Below, in pieces: positions 46,830 through 55,980 of a DNA stretch of 64,000 bases (its first letter is position 1; each line of letters starts with the position of its first letter). The translations under genes were made by a program, and so were the position numbers. A model generated the notes under the pieces. The model made no database searches and was not told the DNA's origin. It was given only the letters and a program-made list of their open reading frames with translations. Source of the stretch: Flavobacterium petrolei (GTDB lineage: Bacteria > Bacteroidota > Bacteroidia > Flavobacteriales > Flavobacteriaceae); the NCBI RefSeq assembly GCF_003314435.2, contig NZ_QNVY02000001.1, positions 992,001 to 1,056,000 on the forward strand, written 5' to 3'.

Positions 46830-49208
46830 TTAAATTTGGTTTTTAGAGAAAAATTGAAATTTGAACATCGATTTTAATTTTTTTCTAAACTGGCTTCGTT
46901 TCTTAGGTAGATCTCCTAAAACCGATTCAATTTCATTGATATTAACTCCGTTAACGATAACATTAATTTTTGATGCAGAAGTAGCTAATAAGTTATTCAT
47001 GGCTGATTGATCAGCATCTGACCATACTCTATTAGAACGACATACCAAAATACCTAAATCTGCATGTGTCATTAAATCTGCTGGATAATTATTATATATT
47101 ATAGCGGGCAACTCAATGATGGCAAAATCTGGAGTATAATTAAGTGAAATGTCGTTTTGTTTAAGTAGGTCTAAATAGGTTTTTGCTTCATAAAATTGAT
47201 TGTTTATTTTATAAGCAAAGTATTCTGAAGTATCGAGATAACTGGAAACTTCAGCTAAAAAAGGATTATTAGTATCTATTCGTGGATCAGCATACCCTAA
47301 AATTTTATTGATAAATGGATATTTTCTTTTCTGATTAATAGTCTCCTGTTTATTATCATAATTTAGCAATACTACTTTTTTACCTTCTTGCTTCAATGTT
47401 CTGGCAATATTGCCAGCTAAAACGGTCTTGCCTTCCATTTTTTGCGTACTAAAGACAACAATAGTTTTTACATTTTTATCAGAGGTATTTGTGCCAAAAT
47501 ATTGCAGTATATTTTGAGTAATTATCTCAATCAGTCTTTTTTGTATAAAAGCTAGGTTGATATTTCCTGCGTCTAATACCATTTTAGGGATCATTCCTAA
47601 TGATTTTAGTCCTATTTGCTTGCTTGCTCTACTCGCATTTTTTATTGTGTCATCAAAATACTCCATTAACAAAATGACACCTAAAGTTAAAATTCCACCT
47701 ACAAATGCCGCCGCAATAATTAGGATGCCTCTTTTAGTAGGATTGGGAGATAAGGGATAAAATGGCGGATCAATAGATTTTATGTTCGAAGACATCTCAT
47801 TGTCTTGCAATTTTAGTTTTGCTAAATTTAAGCCATGAAGCAATTCTAAATAGCCTTGCTCTGAAACTGAAATTTCACGTTCTAATCGTTTAATCGTGGC
47901 GCCTGCTGGAGCATAAGTAGCATATTGTTCTTGAAAATCTTTATTTTGTTTGTCCATTACCTTTATTTTGGCCTTAAGGTTTTCAGACTCAACAACACTA
48001 TTCATCCAGTCGGGAAGCACTTTAGTTAATGGAACGCCATCAACTGAATTTTGATAACTATAGATTTCATCAACACTTGTTTTAATCTCACTATTTAAAG
48101 ATTCTCTTTGTTTTTGTAAGGAATTGATTTTAGCTATTAGTGTTTCATTAACATTAGAATCTAGACTGGCCTCGTTAAATGCAATTTGATAATTAATTTC
48201 TCCTAATAATTTCTTTTTTTCAAGAATTTTGAACGTTTTATTTTGAATGTATTCTTGTACATTTAGTTTTTCTTCAATTCTTTTTGTAGATGCGTCTGTT
48301 CCGGCTAGTTGTGCTTGCTTATTTTTATAATCAACCTCCATATCTTCCTTTACTACTGCAACCGCCTTACTTTGTTCATAATAGTTGATTATATTATTGG
48401 ATTTGTTGAATTCAAGAAGCTTATCTTCAGCAATCTTTAAATTACTATTAGCTTGACGTAATTGTTCTTCAAAATATTTAACTACAGCATCAGATCTGTT
48501 TTCTTTTATATTTTTATAATTCTTAATACAGATTCCATTGTAAATTTCAAGCGTTTGTTGGCAAATACCCGGGTCATCAACGGTATAGCTGATTTTAACT
48601 AAATCGCTGCTATTGATACGAGCGGCTTGTATGCTTGATAATGCCTTTAGTGAATAGTGCTTGTCATCTTCATAATTGAGCAATTCATAAATATAATTAT
48701 CGTTGCTACTTTTCATTAAAGTTAATAACTGTTTGACTGTTTTCTCGTAGTTGTATCGGTTTATTTCAGGAGGTAGAGAATTATAGACAGCCACAGTATC
48801 AGTTTGCAAGCCTTTAGTATTGGATCCCTTTGCAATGTAGTTGTAAATGTCCTTCGGAACTTTTAATCTTAACTCATCAAACAATTTTTTTGAAATATAC
48901 TTTGGATTGGCTTCTGGTAACATGAGGTGGGTAGCCAATAAGCGTACCGCTACTTCTTCTTGAGTTTCTCTTGAATTAATAATATTGATTAAATTATCAA
49001 AAGCAATATTGGTGGCAAAATAATTGAATGTTTTATCCATTTCAATACTAGAACCTGTAGCGAGTCCTGTATATAACACTGTTTGAGATGAATATTCAAA
49101 ATTTGGTCTTATGGTAAGAACCAACACTAATATAGCTAGGAAGAAGGGTACAATAATTAAAATCGCCAAATGCCTTAATATCAATCTTATAAAATCAATT
49201 ATTTTCAT
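46830..49208 (-). CDS. Wzc-like polysaccharide co-polymerase with degenerate kinase domain
   Basis: The 792-residue inner-membrane protein has a first membrane helix (about residues 12-32), a large periplasmic domain with long coiled coil (about 240-480), a second membrane helix after PLSPNPTKRGI (about 495-520) and a C-terminal cytosolic domain of the BY-kinase type (about 575-770). Its Walker A region reads STQKMEGKT; the A-prime motif reads VVLLNYDNK where LLIDxDxR is usual, and Walker B reads FAIIELPAI where IIDTPP is usual. The C-terminal tail is basic and lacks a tyrosine cluster. I infer a chain-length regulator that has lost autokinase activity. It lies next to the TolC-like gene and the flippase gene. 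Confidence 0.85.
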   Translation of the reverse strand: MKIIDFIRLILRHLAILIIVPFFLAILVLVLTIRPNFEYSSQTVLYTGLATGSSIEMDKTFNYFATNIAFDNLINIINSRETQEEVAVRLLATHLMLPEANPKYISKKLFDELRLKVPKDIYNYIAKGSNTKGLQTDTVAVYNSLPPEINRYNYEKTVKQLLTLMKSSNDNYIYELLNYEDDKHYSLKALSSIQAARINSSDLVKISYTVDDPGICQQTLEIYNGICIKNYKNIKENRSDAVVKYFEEQLRQANSNLKIAEDKLLEFNKSNNIINYYEQSKAVAVVKEDMEVDYKNKQAQLAGTDASTKRIEEKLNVQEYIQNKTFKILEKKKLLGEINYQIAFNEASLDSNVNETLIAKINSLQKQRESLNSEIKTSVDEIYSYQNSVDGVPLTKVLPDWMNSVVESENLKAKIKVMDKQNKDFQEQYATYAPAGATIKRLEREISVSEQGYLELLHGLNLAKLKLQDNEMSSNIKSIDPPFYPLSPNPTKRGILIIAAAFVGGILTLGVILLMEYFDDTIKNASRASKQIGLKSLGMIPKMVLDAGNINLAFIQKRLIEIITQNILQYFGTNTSDKNVKTIVVFSTQKMEGKTVLAGNIARTLKQEGKKVVLLNYDNKQETINQKRKYPFINKILGYADPRIDTNNPFLAEVSSYLDTSEYFAYKINNQFYEAKTYLDLLKQNDISLNYTPDFAIIELPAIIYNNYPADLMTHADLGILVCRSNRVWSDADQSAMNNLLATSASKINVIVNGVNINEIESVLGDLPKKRSQFRKKLKSMFKFQFFSKNQI

Positions 49209-49223
49209 ATTTTTATTTTGAGC

Positions 49224-49949
49224 TTATTGGTAAAATGTAAAGCCAGCCATGTCTTCTAGAAGTTTCTTCACTGTTATAAATTCAGATTTGGCAAACTCAT
49301 AATCTACTTCTACATTAGCGGCGATGCTGGTGATTCTCACATATTCTGCCACAGGGACTGTACCATTGCGAAATTCTTTTTCAACCATTTGCATGTTTAC
49401 TCTTCCGTCTCCTAAAGTTTTAGATTTGATTTTAAGAATTTTTTGTTTTAAAAGTAAATCTTGGTACATCTTTATAACGGTTTGTCTTATCTCATCCTCT
49501 TGTGCTTGTGCCATACTTCTCGCTGCATCAAGCTCAATTTTGGCTAGACCTACTTGGTGTTTTCTATTGATAACATCAAAAACGGGAAATTTAAGATATA
49601 AGCCCACCGTATAATTAAACTGTGAAGTGTTTGTTAAAACGGTGGTAGAACCGGTCGCATCCGAATTGGTTGAAAAATTATTTAGATTTCCGTATTTCGA
49701 TTCAGCTTGAATTCCAAAATTTCGGGTCCAATAAATACGTTCTGATGCTAAAGTTGATTCTTTGACACCAATATTTTGATTTCTAAATTTTAGCATCGCG
49801 TTGCGATTAACAACCGAGTCTATAATCACTTTTAGAGAAGGCATTTGAGTTTCTTCTAGATTATCATTTTCTAATGATTGTGCTTTTGTAACGTTGACCG
49901 AAAACACCGTTAGGGTCAGCATTAAGAGTAGTGGTACTATGTGTTTCAT
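49224..49949 (-). CDS. Single-repeat TolC-like outer membrane efflux protein
   Basis: The 241-residue exported protein has a signal peptide (MKHIVPLLLMLTLTVFSVNV, cleavage near residue 24) and a single OEP repeat: a first helix (MPSLKVIIDSVVNRNAMLKF), a beta hairpin region ending YTVGLYLKFPVFDVINRKH, and the long second helix pair (DEIRQTVIKMYQDLLL, NGTVPVAEYVRITSI). Full TolC-family proteins have two such repeats and 400-480 residues. I chose the ATG at 49949, which begins the signal peptide; the frame is open upstream into the preceding gene. It takes the place where a Wza-type exporter is normally found and may form the exit channel as a larger oligomer. Confidence 0.78.
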   Translation of the reverse strand: MKHIVPLLLMLTLTVFSVNVTKAQSLENDNLEETQMPSLKVIIDSVVNRNAMLKFRNQNIGVKESTLASERIYWTRNFGIQAESKYGNLNNFSTNSDATGSTTVLTNTSQFNYTVGLYLKFPVFDVINRKHQVGLAKIELDAARSMAQAQEDEIRQTVIKMYQDLLLKQKILKIKSKTLGDGRVNMQMVEKEFRNGTVPVAEYVRITSIAANVEVDYEFAKSEFITVKKLLEDMAGFTFYQ

Positions 49950-49974
49950 GTTATAATAGAAGTAAACCTTTATT

Positions 49975-51177
49975 TTATACTGACCCTTTTTGAAGCAATG
50001 CTGGAATAGTACGTAAAATAAGTTTGATATCGTACCAAAACGAATAATTGTCTCCCTTAAAATGATCGGCATATTCATTGTCAAGTCGCATTCTTTCTTC
50101 TTCGGACATGTTTCCTCCCTTTCCTCGTAATTCAACCTGCCACAAACCAGTGATGCCAGGGGGTGCTAAAAATCTTTTTGATATTTCATCCCCGGTTATT
50201 AACTCTGCCTCATATACAGGTAGCGGTCTGTTGCCCACAATAGACATATCACCTTTTAAGACATTGATCAATTGTGGTAATTCATCGATACTGGTATTTC
50301 TAATGAATTTTCCAACTTTTGTAACGCGTGGGTCATCAACGATTTTAACAAAAGTTGAATTGCTTTTTGCCAATTCTTGCTTTTGAATATTAAACCAATA
50401 ATCGCAAATGACGTGGGTGTCAATATACATTAATGGGGAACATGATTCACCTTCTAGCAATGTACTACATTTTGGACATGGTTTTTCTAATGGATTATTT
50501 GTCGAAATTGTTTCTTCTTTTTTGTATTGGTTTTTTTCTTGCGCTAATTTTTTTAACAATTCGTCTGAACCGGTCCGCATTGATCTAAGTTTATAAAAAT
50601 CAAATGTTTTGCGACCGACTCTTTTTGAAATGTAATACACTTTTCCTTTTGATTCTAATCTTATAGCTAATATCACTACCAACAAAAATGGGGATGCAAA
50701 TAAAAGTACCGATGATGCAACAAAAATATCAAAAATACGTTTAGATAGAGGCATTTTGTACGCTTCTTCAGGGGCTTTTTGAGGTATACTAACCGTTGAA
50801 TTTTTTTTATTCATACAAAGAAATTCTACCCTGCTTAAAATATCTTGTGGTGGAGTTACTGAAGTTACATAAAAGTCATCAATTTGTTTTTTAAATGCTA
50901 ACTTGTAAAGATCAACATTGAATTCTTTTGACAAAAGAATAAAAGGGATATTGTCAAATTCCTTATTTTTCCGTATCCAATCAAAAAGAAACATTCCATT
51001 ATTTCCAGGTAAATTATAATCACAAATAATGGCATCAGGATACTTTCGAGTTTTGAGGTAATTAGCTACTTTTACACTACTTTCTACAGTAATTTTACAC
51101 CATTTATTGCTTTGCTCTGCAGCAGCAAAATATTCTGGAGTGGTTCCAATGTATGAAATAGTAAAAATTGAATTCAT
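49975..51177 (-). CDS. Initiating sugar transferase fused to a degenerate receiver domain
   Basis: The roughly 400-residue protein has two parts. Residues about 1-120 are a receiver-like domain: the phosphoacceptor position is kept (IICDYNLPGNNG, D53), but the N-terminal acidic pair and the conserved lysine are missing (SYIGTTPEY; VTSVTPP in place of TKPF). Residues about 140-400 are a bacterial sugar transferase (WbaP/WcaJ type) with the membrane segment FDIFVASSVLLFASPFLLVV, FYKLRSMRTG, and catalytic DELPQLINVLKGDMSIVG. An insertion at about 205-270 carries four cysteines (CPKC, then C245 and C257). It transfers the first sugar phosphate to the lipid carrier. It is 46 bases downstream of a free receiver gene. 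Confidence 0.87.
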   Translation of the reverse strand: MNSIFTISYIGTTPEYFAAAEQSNKWCKITVESSVKVANYLKTRKYPDAIICDYNLPGNNGMFLFDWIRKNKEFDNIPFILLSKEFNVDLYKLAFKKQIDDFYVTSVTPPQDILSRVEFLCMNKKNSTVSIPQKAPEEAYKMPLSKRIFDIFVASSVLLFASPFLLVVILAIRLESKGKVYYISKRVGRKTFDFYKLRSMRTGSDELLKKLAQEKNQYKKEETISTNNPLEKPCPKCSTLLEGESCSPLMYIDTHVICDYWFNIQKQELAKSNSTFVKIVDDPRVTKVGKFIRNTSIDELPQLINVLKGDMSIVGNRPLPVYEAELITGDEISKRFLAPPGITGLWQVELRGKGGNMSEEERMRLDNEYADHFKGDNYSFWYDIKLILRTIPALLQKGSV

Positions 51178-51223
51178 AATAACGAGGTCTTTAATTTAGG
51201 TTTTATGTTAGCTAAAAAAGCCA

Positions 51224-51610
51224 TTACCATTCTAAGGTATAGTGAATAGGATAGAGGTTTTTCTTGACTAGTTCATCTAATTCCTCCGGATTAAAAGGTT
51301 TTGTAAGATAGTCTTGAGCACCTAATTTATAACACTTAATTCGTTCCTTACTTTCTGATTTTCCTGAAAGCATGATGCATGGTGTGTGCTTTGTAAATCC
51401 ACGCTGGCGAAGTTTTATTAAGAATTCGTAGCCATCCATATTTGACATTTGAATATCGCTAATAATTAGATCGGGAATGTTGCTGTCAAGCCATAGGAGA
51501 GCTTCTAATCCATCGTTCATTGCCACTACTTCATAACTCTTAGAAAGGAAGTTTTCTAACAAAAGGCAAATACTTACTTCATCATCTAAAACTAATATTT
51601 TTTTCTTCAT
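51224..51610 (-). CDS. Single-domain response regulator (CheY-like)
   Basis: The 128-residue protein is a lone receiver domain with every catalytic residue in place: acidic pair D9-D10 (VLDDE), phosphoacceptor D52 (IISDIQMSNMDG), S82 (IMLSGKS) and K104 (YLTKPF). There is no output domain, so it must signal by protein contact. I chose the ATG at 51610, which gives the standard MKKKILVLDD start; an ATG at 51628 would add six residues. It lies between the UXS gene and the receiver-sugar transferase fusion gene, so it may act on the export or initiation step. An Hpt gene lies just upstream of the operon. Confidence 0.92.
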   Translation of the reverse strand: MKKKILVLDDEVSICLLLENFLSKSYEVVAMNDGLEALLWLDSNIPDLIISDIQMSNMDGYEFLIKLRQRGFTKHTPCIMLSGKSESKERIKCYKLGAQDYLTKPFNPEELDELVKKNLYPIHYTLEW

Positions 51611-51657
51611 AATTTCTTTCTTCAGCATTAAAAATTATTACTTGCTTTCTCTTTAAA

Positions 51658-52596
51658 TTAAATGGTTGATTTGAAAAAGGCTATAGTTTTTATTAGACCT
51701 TCATCAAGATTTACCTTTGGAGACCAGTCCAGTTCTTTTTTTGCTAAAGAAATATCGGGTTGCCTTTGCATAGGATCGTCTGATGGAAGGGGTTGATAAA
51801 TAATTTTTGATGTGGATCCTGTTAATCCTATTATTTTTTGAGCTAGTTCAAGAATCGTAAATTCATTTGGATTTCCAACATTTACAGGTCCAGTAAAACT
51901 ATCTTTTGAATTCATAAGCCTTATCATTCCTTCAATTAAGTCATCAACATACTGAAAGCTTCTTGTTTGATTACCTTGTCCGTAAATAGTTATATCTTGA
52001 TTTTGTAAAGCTTGAACAATAAAATTCGAAACTACGCGCCCATCGTTAGGATGCATTTTTGGTCCGTAAGTATTGAATATTCTTATGATTTTTATTTTAA
52101 CGTTGTTCTGTTTATGGTAATTTATAAATAAGGTCTCTGCTGAACGTTTTCCTTCATCATAACAAGCTCGTTCTCCTATTGGATTAACGTGCCCCCAATA
52201 GGATTCTGGCTGCGGATGAACGAGTGGGTCTCCATAAACCTCGCTGGTAGATGCCTGTAATATTTTAGCATTTACACGTTTCGCAAGCCCTAACATATTA
52301 ATGGCTCCCATTACAGAAGTCTTCATTGTTTTAATGGCGTTATACTGATAATGTATGGGAGAAGCAGGACAGGCTAAATTGTAAATTTCATCAGTTTCAA
52401 TAAAGAAAGGCGTAGTGACATCATGACGGATGAGTTCAAAATAAGGATTCTCTAGCAGGTGTATTACGTTTTCTTTTTGTCCAGTAAAAAAATTATCTAA
52501 ACAATACACCTCATTACCTTCATTTAATAAACGCTCACATAAATGAGAACCGACAAAACCAGCACCTCCAGTTACAAGTATTTTTTTACGAGACAT
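51658..52596 (-). CDS. UDP-glucuronate decarboxylase (UDP-xylose synthase)
   Basis: The 312-residue short-chain dehydrogenase makes UDP-xylose from UDP-glucuronate, using NAD. It shows the Rossmann motif [11 protein letters not shown] (about residues 8-18), [11 protein letters not shown], the catalytic site [11 protein letters not shown] with Y and K (about 147-157), and [20 protein letters not shown]. These features match UXS proteins rather than simple GalE-type epimerases. It follows ugd by two bases, so the pair gives a direct UDP-glucose to UDP-glucuronate to UDP-xylose route for the polysaccharide. Confidence 0.9.
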   Translation of the reverse strand: MSRKKILVTGGAGFVGSHLCERLLNEGNEVYCLDNFFTGQKENVIHLLENPYFELIRHDVTTPFFIETDEIYNLACPASPIHYQYNAIKTMKTSVMGAINMLGLAKRVNAKILQASTSEVYGDPLVHPQPESYWGHVNPIGERACYDEGKRSAETLFINYHKQNNVKIKIIRIFNTYGPKMHPNDGRVVSNFIVQALQNQDITIYGQGNQTRSFQYVDDLIEGMIRLMNSKDSFTGPVNVGNPNEFTILELAQKIIGLTGSTSKIIYQPLPSDDPMQRQPDISLAKKELDWSPKVNLDEGLIKTIAFFKSTI

Positions 52597-52598
52597 AG

Positions 52599-53945
52599 TT
52601 AAGATTTTAATTTTACACTTTCTCTTAATGTATCTATACCAATACAGAAATAATCAAAACCACTTTCTTTCATTTCTTCTCTATCATAAATATTACGGCC
52701 ATCAAAAATTGCAGGCGTACTAAGTAATTTTTGAACAATTTTTAAATTGGGAAATTTAAATTCGGGCCATTCTGTAAGTATCGCTAAACAGTCTGCATCA
52801 ATAAGTGTTTCGTATTGATCTTCACAATATGAAATAGTGTCCCCAAAGTGATGTTTAGCTTCGTTAATGGCAACTGGGTCGTACGCTTTGACTATTGCGC
52901 CAGCTTCTAATAGATTTTTTACTATGTATAAGGAAGGAGCTTCACGCATATCATCTGTTTGTGGTTTAAAAGAAAGACCCCAAAGTGCAATAGTTTTTCC
53001 TTTGACATCTGCTTTAAAATATTTCATAATTTTATTAAAAAGCACTAATTTTTGGTCATTATTAACAGCTTCCACCGCCTTGAGTACGCGTAATTCATAA
53101 TTGTGTTCACTTGCTGTTTTAATTAATGCCTGAACATCTTTTGGAAAACAAGAACCACCATAGCCAATACCTGGATATATAAATTTATGTCCAATGCGCG
53201 AGTCTGAACCAATGCCTTTTCTTACTTTATTTATGTCTGCTCCTACAATTTCACAAAGATTTGCTATGTCATTTATAAAACTAATTTTTGCAGCAAGCAT
53301 GGCGTTTGCTGCGTACTTTGTCATTTCTGCGGAAATAATATCCATAAAAATTACTGGATGACCATTAAGTGTAAAGGGCTTGTATAAACTCTTCATCAAA
53401 TCTTCTGCACGTTCACTTTCCAATCCTACTACAATTCTATCCGGTTTAAGAAAGTCATCAATAGCAGCTCCTTCTTTTAAAAATTCAGGATTAGAGGCTA
53501 CGTCAAATGGTATTTTTACATTTCTTTTATCCAGCTCTTCTTGCAATGCCTGTTTTACTTTTTGAGAGGTACCTACAGGAACCGTGCTTTTTGTAACTAC
53601 TAATAAGTAATCATTTATGTACTTTCCACAATTTCTAGCAACTGCAAGAACATATTTTAAGTCCGCACTACCATCTTCATCTGGTGGAGTCCCTACGGAA
53701 ATAAATAAAACTTCAGCTTCTTTTAAGGCTGCTTCAATATTAGTTGTAAAACTTAATCTTCCCTTTTTCATGTTTCGGGTGATCATGTCTTCTAATCCTG
53801 GTTCATAAATAGGTATAATACCTTTATTTAAGTTATCTATTTTATTACTATCTATGTCTACACACGTAACATCAATACCCACCTCGGAAAAGCATGCTCC
53901 AGTTACAAGTCCTACGTATCCGCTACCAACAATTACAATTTTCAT
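52599..53945 (-). CDS. ugd: UDP-glucose 6-dehydrogenase
   Basis: The 448-residue enzyme oxidises UDP-glucose to UDP-glucuronate with two NAD. It has the N-terminal Rossmann motif [10 protein letters not shown] (about residues 7-16), [27 protein letters not shown], and the catalytic cysteine in [14 protein letters not shown] (about 263-276). The C-terminal domain with [17 protein letters not shown] is typical. It is the first gene of the 15-gene exopolysaccharide operon. The 634-base region before it should hold the operon promoter; the best -7 candidate is at 54081-54088. Confidence 0.95.
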   Translation of the reverse strand: MKIVIVGSGYVGLVTGACFSEVGIDVTCVDIDSNKIDNLNKGIIPIYEPGLEDMITRNMKKGRLSFTTNIEAALKEAEVLFISVGTPPDEDGSADLKYVLAVARNCGKYINDYLLVVTKSTVPVGTSQKVKQALQEELDKRNVKIPFDVASNPEFLKEGAAIDDFLKPDRIVVGLESERAEDLMKSLYKPFTLNGHPVIFMDIISAEMTKYAANAMLAAKISFINDIANLCEIVGADINKVRKGIGSDSRIGHKFIYPGIGYGGSCFPKDVQALIKTASEHNYELRVLKAVEAVNNDQKLVLFNKIMKYFKADVKGKTIALWGLSFKPQTDDMREAPSLYIVKNLLEAGAIVKAYDPVAINEAKHHFGDTISYCEDQYETLIDADCLAILTEWPEFKFPNLKIVQKLLSTPAIFDGRNIYDREEMKESGFDYFCIGIDTLRESVKLKS

Positions 53946-54080
53946 ATTATTTTAGATTTTAATAGGTTATCAGTGCTCATCAACTTCAAAAATTTAAATT
54001 AAGATATAATTTAAATCGTTAAAACTAAAAGTTTGGTTTTATAAAAGTAATAGAATAAATTATTATTCGTTATTTACTTT

Positions 54081-54088
54081 CAAATCTA
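54081..54088 (-). promoter_or_regulatory. Candidate -7 box of the exopolysaccharide operon
   Basis: The minus strand reads TAGATTTG, matching TAnnTTTG, 136 bases before the ugd ATG. No -33 TTG at the correct distance, which would fit dependence on an activator at the repeats just upstream. Confidence 0.3.
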
Positions 54089-54113
54089 ATATAAAAAACA
54101 ATATAAAAAGAAT

Positions 54114-54148
54114 AAAAAAATCGTTTAAGAGTAAAAAAAATCGTTTAA
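54114..54148. repeat. Tandem direct repeats, possible operator
   Basis: AAAAAAATCGTTTAA occurs at 54114-54128 and again at 54134-54148, a period of 20 bases, close to two helical turns. A related AAATCGTTAAAA is at 54013-54024. The pair sits upstream of the -7 candidate, where an activator would bind. Confidence 0.4.
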
Positions 54149-54579
54149 ATACATTTATAGTCCTAATTAAATTTTTGAGATTTTGATTTAGATGAAATAG
54201 GAAGACTATTTAAATAGTTTTTTAATTAATTTATCGGCGTAACTATTTAGACTTTCTAGTCTTATTTTTTGTGAATTATTAATTAATAGAAGTCTTATCT
54301 TCTTAAATTTTGATATTTTAGAAGTGAAACGGGAATTATGCGGAAGCACTTAAAAAAAATATTTTTATCTAATTTGTTTTCTAAGCTAAATGGATAGGTT
54401 GAGTAGTATTTTAAAAATAAAATAAATAAGATTTTTATTTTGTAATAAATAACCTAAATTTAATTTTAACATATTAAATTGTTGAGGTTCGTATGATACT
54501 CAACTTTATTGGCATTAACATAATTCATGAGGCAATACAGACTCAATTTATGTCTATTAAATTTTACATCATCCTATTT

Positions 54580-54897
54580 TTATAATTCTTTTAAAAAACG
54601 ATTTATGGTATTCAATATTTCAGTAAAATCTTCGTGAAGAATACTATTATCGTTAATTAAATTTAATTCGTGCTGAGATGCTAATCCATAACTTTGTTCA
54701 AGTCCTAAAAGGCTAATTTTGTGTTTAATCTTATGAACATTGTTAGCAGCTTGATCTAATTTATTTAAAATGATATTATTTAAATAAAGATTTTTTTCTT
54801 CAGGGAACTCGGTTATTATAATTTTTAATATTTTTTCTTCAAAGGCTTTGTCTCCTGCGGTTAAGCTGTTAAGGTAAGTAAAATTAGGTTCTTCCAT
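54580..54897 (-). CDS. Solo histidine phosphotransfer (Hpt) protein
   Basis: The 105-residue all-helical protein matches the Hpt four-helix bundle. The phosphoacceptor is H55 in VHKIKHKISLLGL, which fits the Hpt pattern of H, three residues, then a small residue and SLLG. An Hpt passes phosphate between receiver domains, so a partner kinase with a receiver is expected elsewhere in the genome. Its place just upstream of an operon with a free receiver and a receiver-like fusion suggests that it feeds phosphate to them. It is transcribed leftward but lies 634 bases from ugd, so it is probably a separate unit. Confidence 0.82.
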   Translation of the reverse strand: MEEPNFTYLNSLTAGDKAFEEKILKIIITEFPEEKNLYLNNIILNKLDQAANNVHKIKHKISLLGLEQSYGLASQHELNLINDNSILHEDFTEILNTINRFLKEL

Positions 54898-55432
54898 AAA
54901 TTTATAATGTAGGTTAAATAAAATGTTTTTCTTGGAAACGATTTAAATTTGATCTAATTGTTTTCCCGATTAAATTAGTTTTTTTGTGATTGCGCAATGT
55001 CTTACTATACTATAAGAATTATAACTGTGAAGTTTTCAAAAAATTTATGTCGACAAAATGTTTAATAGGGTTCTTTGCTATGTCGTACCATTATTTACTG
55101 ACGTAATAAAGATTTAGTTCTAGGAGTATTATTTTAGATAAATGATGTTTGCCTATATTTATATTTAAAAATGGCTCATCGTCACTACCAATTGGAATTT
55201 CGTTTTTTATTACTTTTTTCGTCTTTTACTTTTAATGTTATTGCAAATTTTAAAGTTACTTTGGATCGGTTACGCTAATTTTATTTCTTAATTTCATTTA
55301 AAATCCGAGATAAATATAGCTGTTTTTAAAGATTAAACAATTGAAAAAGAGTATATCCTTATTTTATTGACTTTATGAAAACAGATATTTATAAAAACAG
55401 AGTGTTAAGGGTTCAACAAAATGTCTTGTTTT
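54898..55432. other. AT-rich intergenic region without a convincing gene
   Basis: These 535 bases lie between the Hpt gene and the next small gene, both on the minus strand. I see only a short open stretch without ATG (55091-55225, minus) and no strong hairpin. It may contain the Hpt promoter, but no TAnnTTTG pair was found. Confidence 0.5.
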
Positions 55433-55831
55433 TTAAATCCCTTTTGCTTTCATTTCAAGAATCACATCCGAAGCGTTTTTAAAAGTGGGCGCTTGCTCAA
55501 TAATGGTTCCTACTCTTTTTTTATTGAGTTTAAAAGTGATATCATTCTCTGTCGTGAATAGCAAAGCGGTCAGAAACGGGTTATTCATATATGGAGCCAA
55601 TACAATAAAAGCTTCGTCAAGTGTATGAAAACTTTCTACTTCTTCAGTTTTGTAACGCGCCGTAACCGAAAGACTAAATACGTCGTTCTCCAGTAAAACG
55701 GGACGCACATAAATATTTTTCAATTCGGTATCACCAATGGTTTTGGCAAGCGTAAGTTTAGCGTAGGTATGGTTTTCGATGCTTTCTTTTACCTTTTCCC
55801 AGAAAAGTTCAAATACAGGTTGGAAGGACAT
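55433..55831 (-). CDS. Small conserved-looking protein of unknown function
   Basis: The 132-residue soluble protein has no signal peptide or membrane segment. The pattern FELFWEKVKESIENHTYAKL, then ELKNIYVRPVLLEND and LTALLFTTENDITFKLNKK, recalls from memory an N-terminal domain found in front of methyltransferase domains in some Bacteroidetes proteins; that link is weak and no methyltransferase motif is present here. I chose the ATG at 55831 since the extra residues from an upstream ATG at 55897 look like leader sequence (CKPVSEYNTSSKNQ). It stands between the Hpt gene and an enoyl-CoA hydratase gene. Confidence 0.6.
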   Translation of the reverse strand: MSFQPVFELFWEKVKESIENHTYAKLTLAKTIGDTELKNIYVRPVLLENDVFSLSVTARYKTEEVESFHTLDEAFIVLAPYMNNPFLTALLFTTENDITFKLNKKRVGTIIEQAPTFKNASDVILEMKAKGI

Positions 55832-55980
55832 ATGTTGATTTTTAGATGATGTGTTATATTCCGAAACGGGTTTGCAAAAATAAGTGTTGTAAATCAAACA
55901 ATCCGTTTTTGAAGAAAGATTATTTTAAAGGATAATGACTTATAAACTAAAAAGAGAACCAATGTGGCTCTCTTTCGTTA

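Larger units (their letters stand above)
53946..54579. other. Regulatory-looking region upstream of the exopolysaccharide operon
   Basis: This 634-base, very AT-rich stretch between ugd and the Hpt gene, both transcribed leftward, has no gene. It holds a candidate -7 box (54081-54088), a pair of 15-base direct repeats (54114-54148), a related copy (54013-54024), a 14-base palindrome ACTATTTAAATAGT (54205-54218) followed by Ts, and a small hairpin AGACT-ttct-AGTCT followed by TATTTTTT (54249-54270). Confidence 0.55.

Noticed and set aside
49950-50135. Upstream extension of the TolC-like frame
   Set aside because: It overlaps the end of the sugar transferase gene and precedes a textbook signal peptide that begins at the ATG at 49949.
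55091-55225. A 44-codon open stretch on the minus strand with a faint resemblance to the end of a LytTR-type DNA-binding domain (NEIPIGSDDEPFL)
   Set aside because: It has no ATG, is bounded by stops on both sides and the likeness is too weak to call a gene relic.
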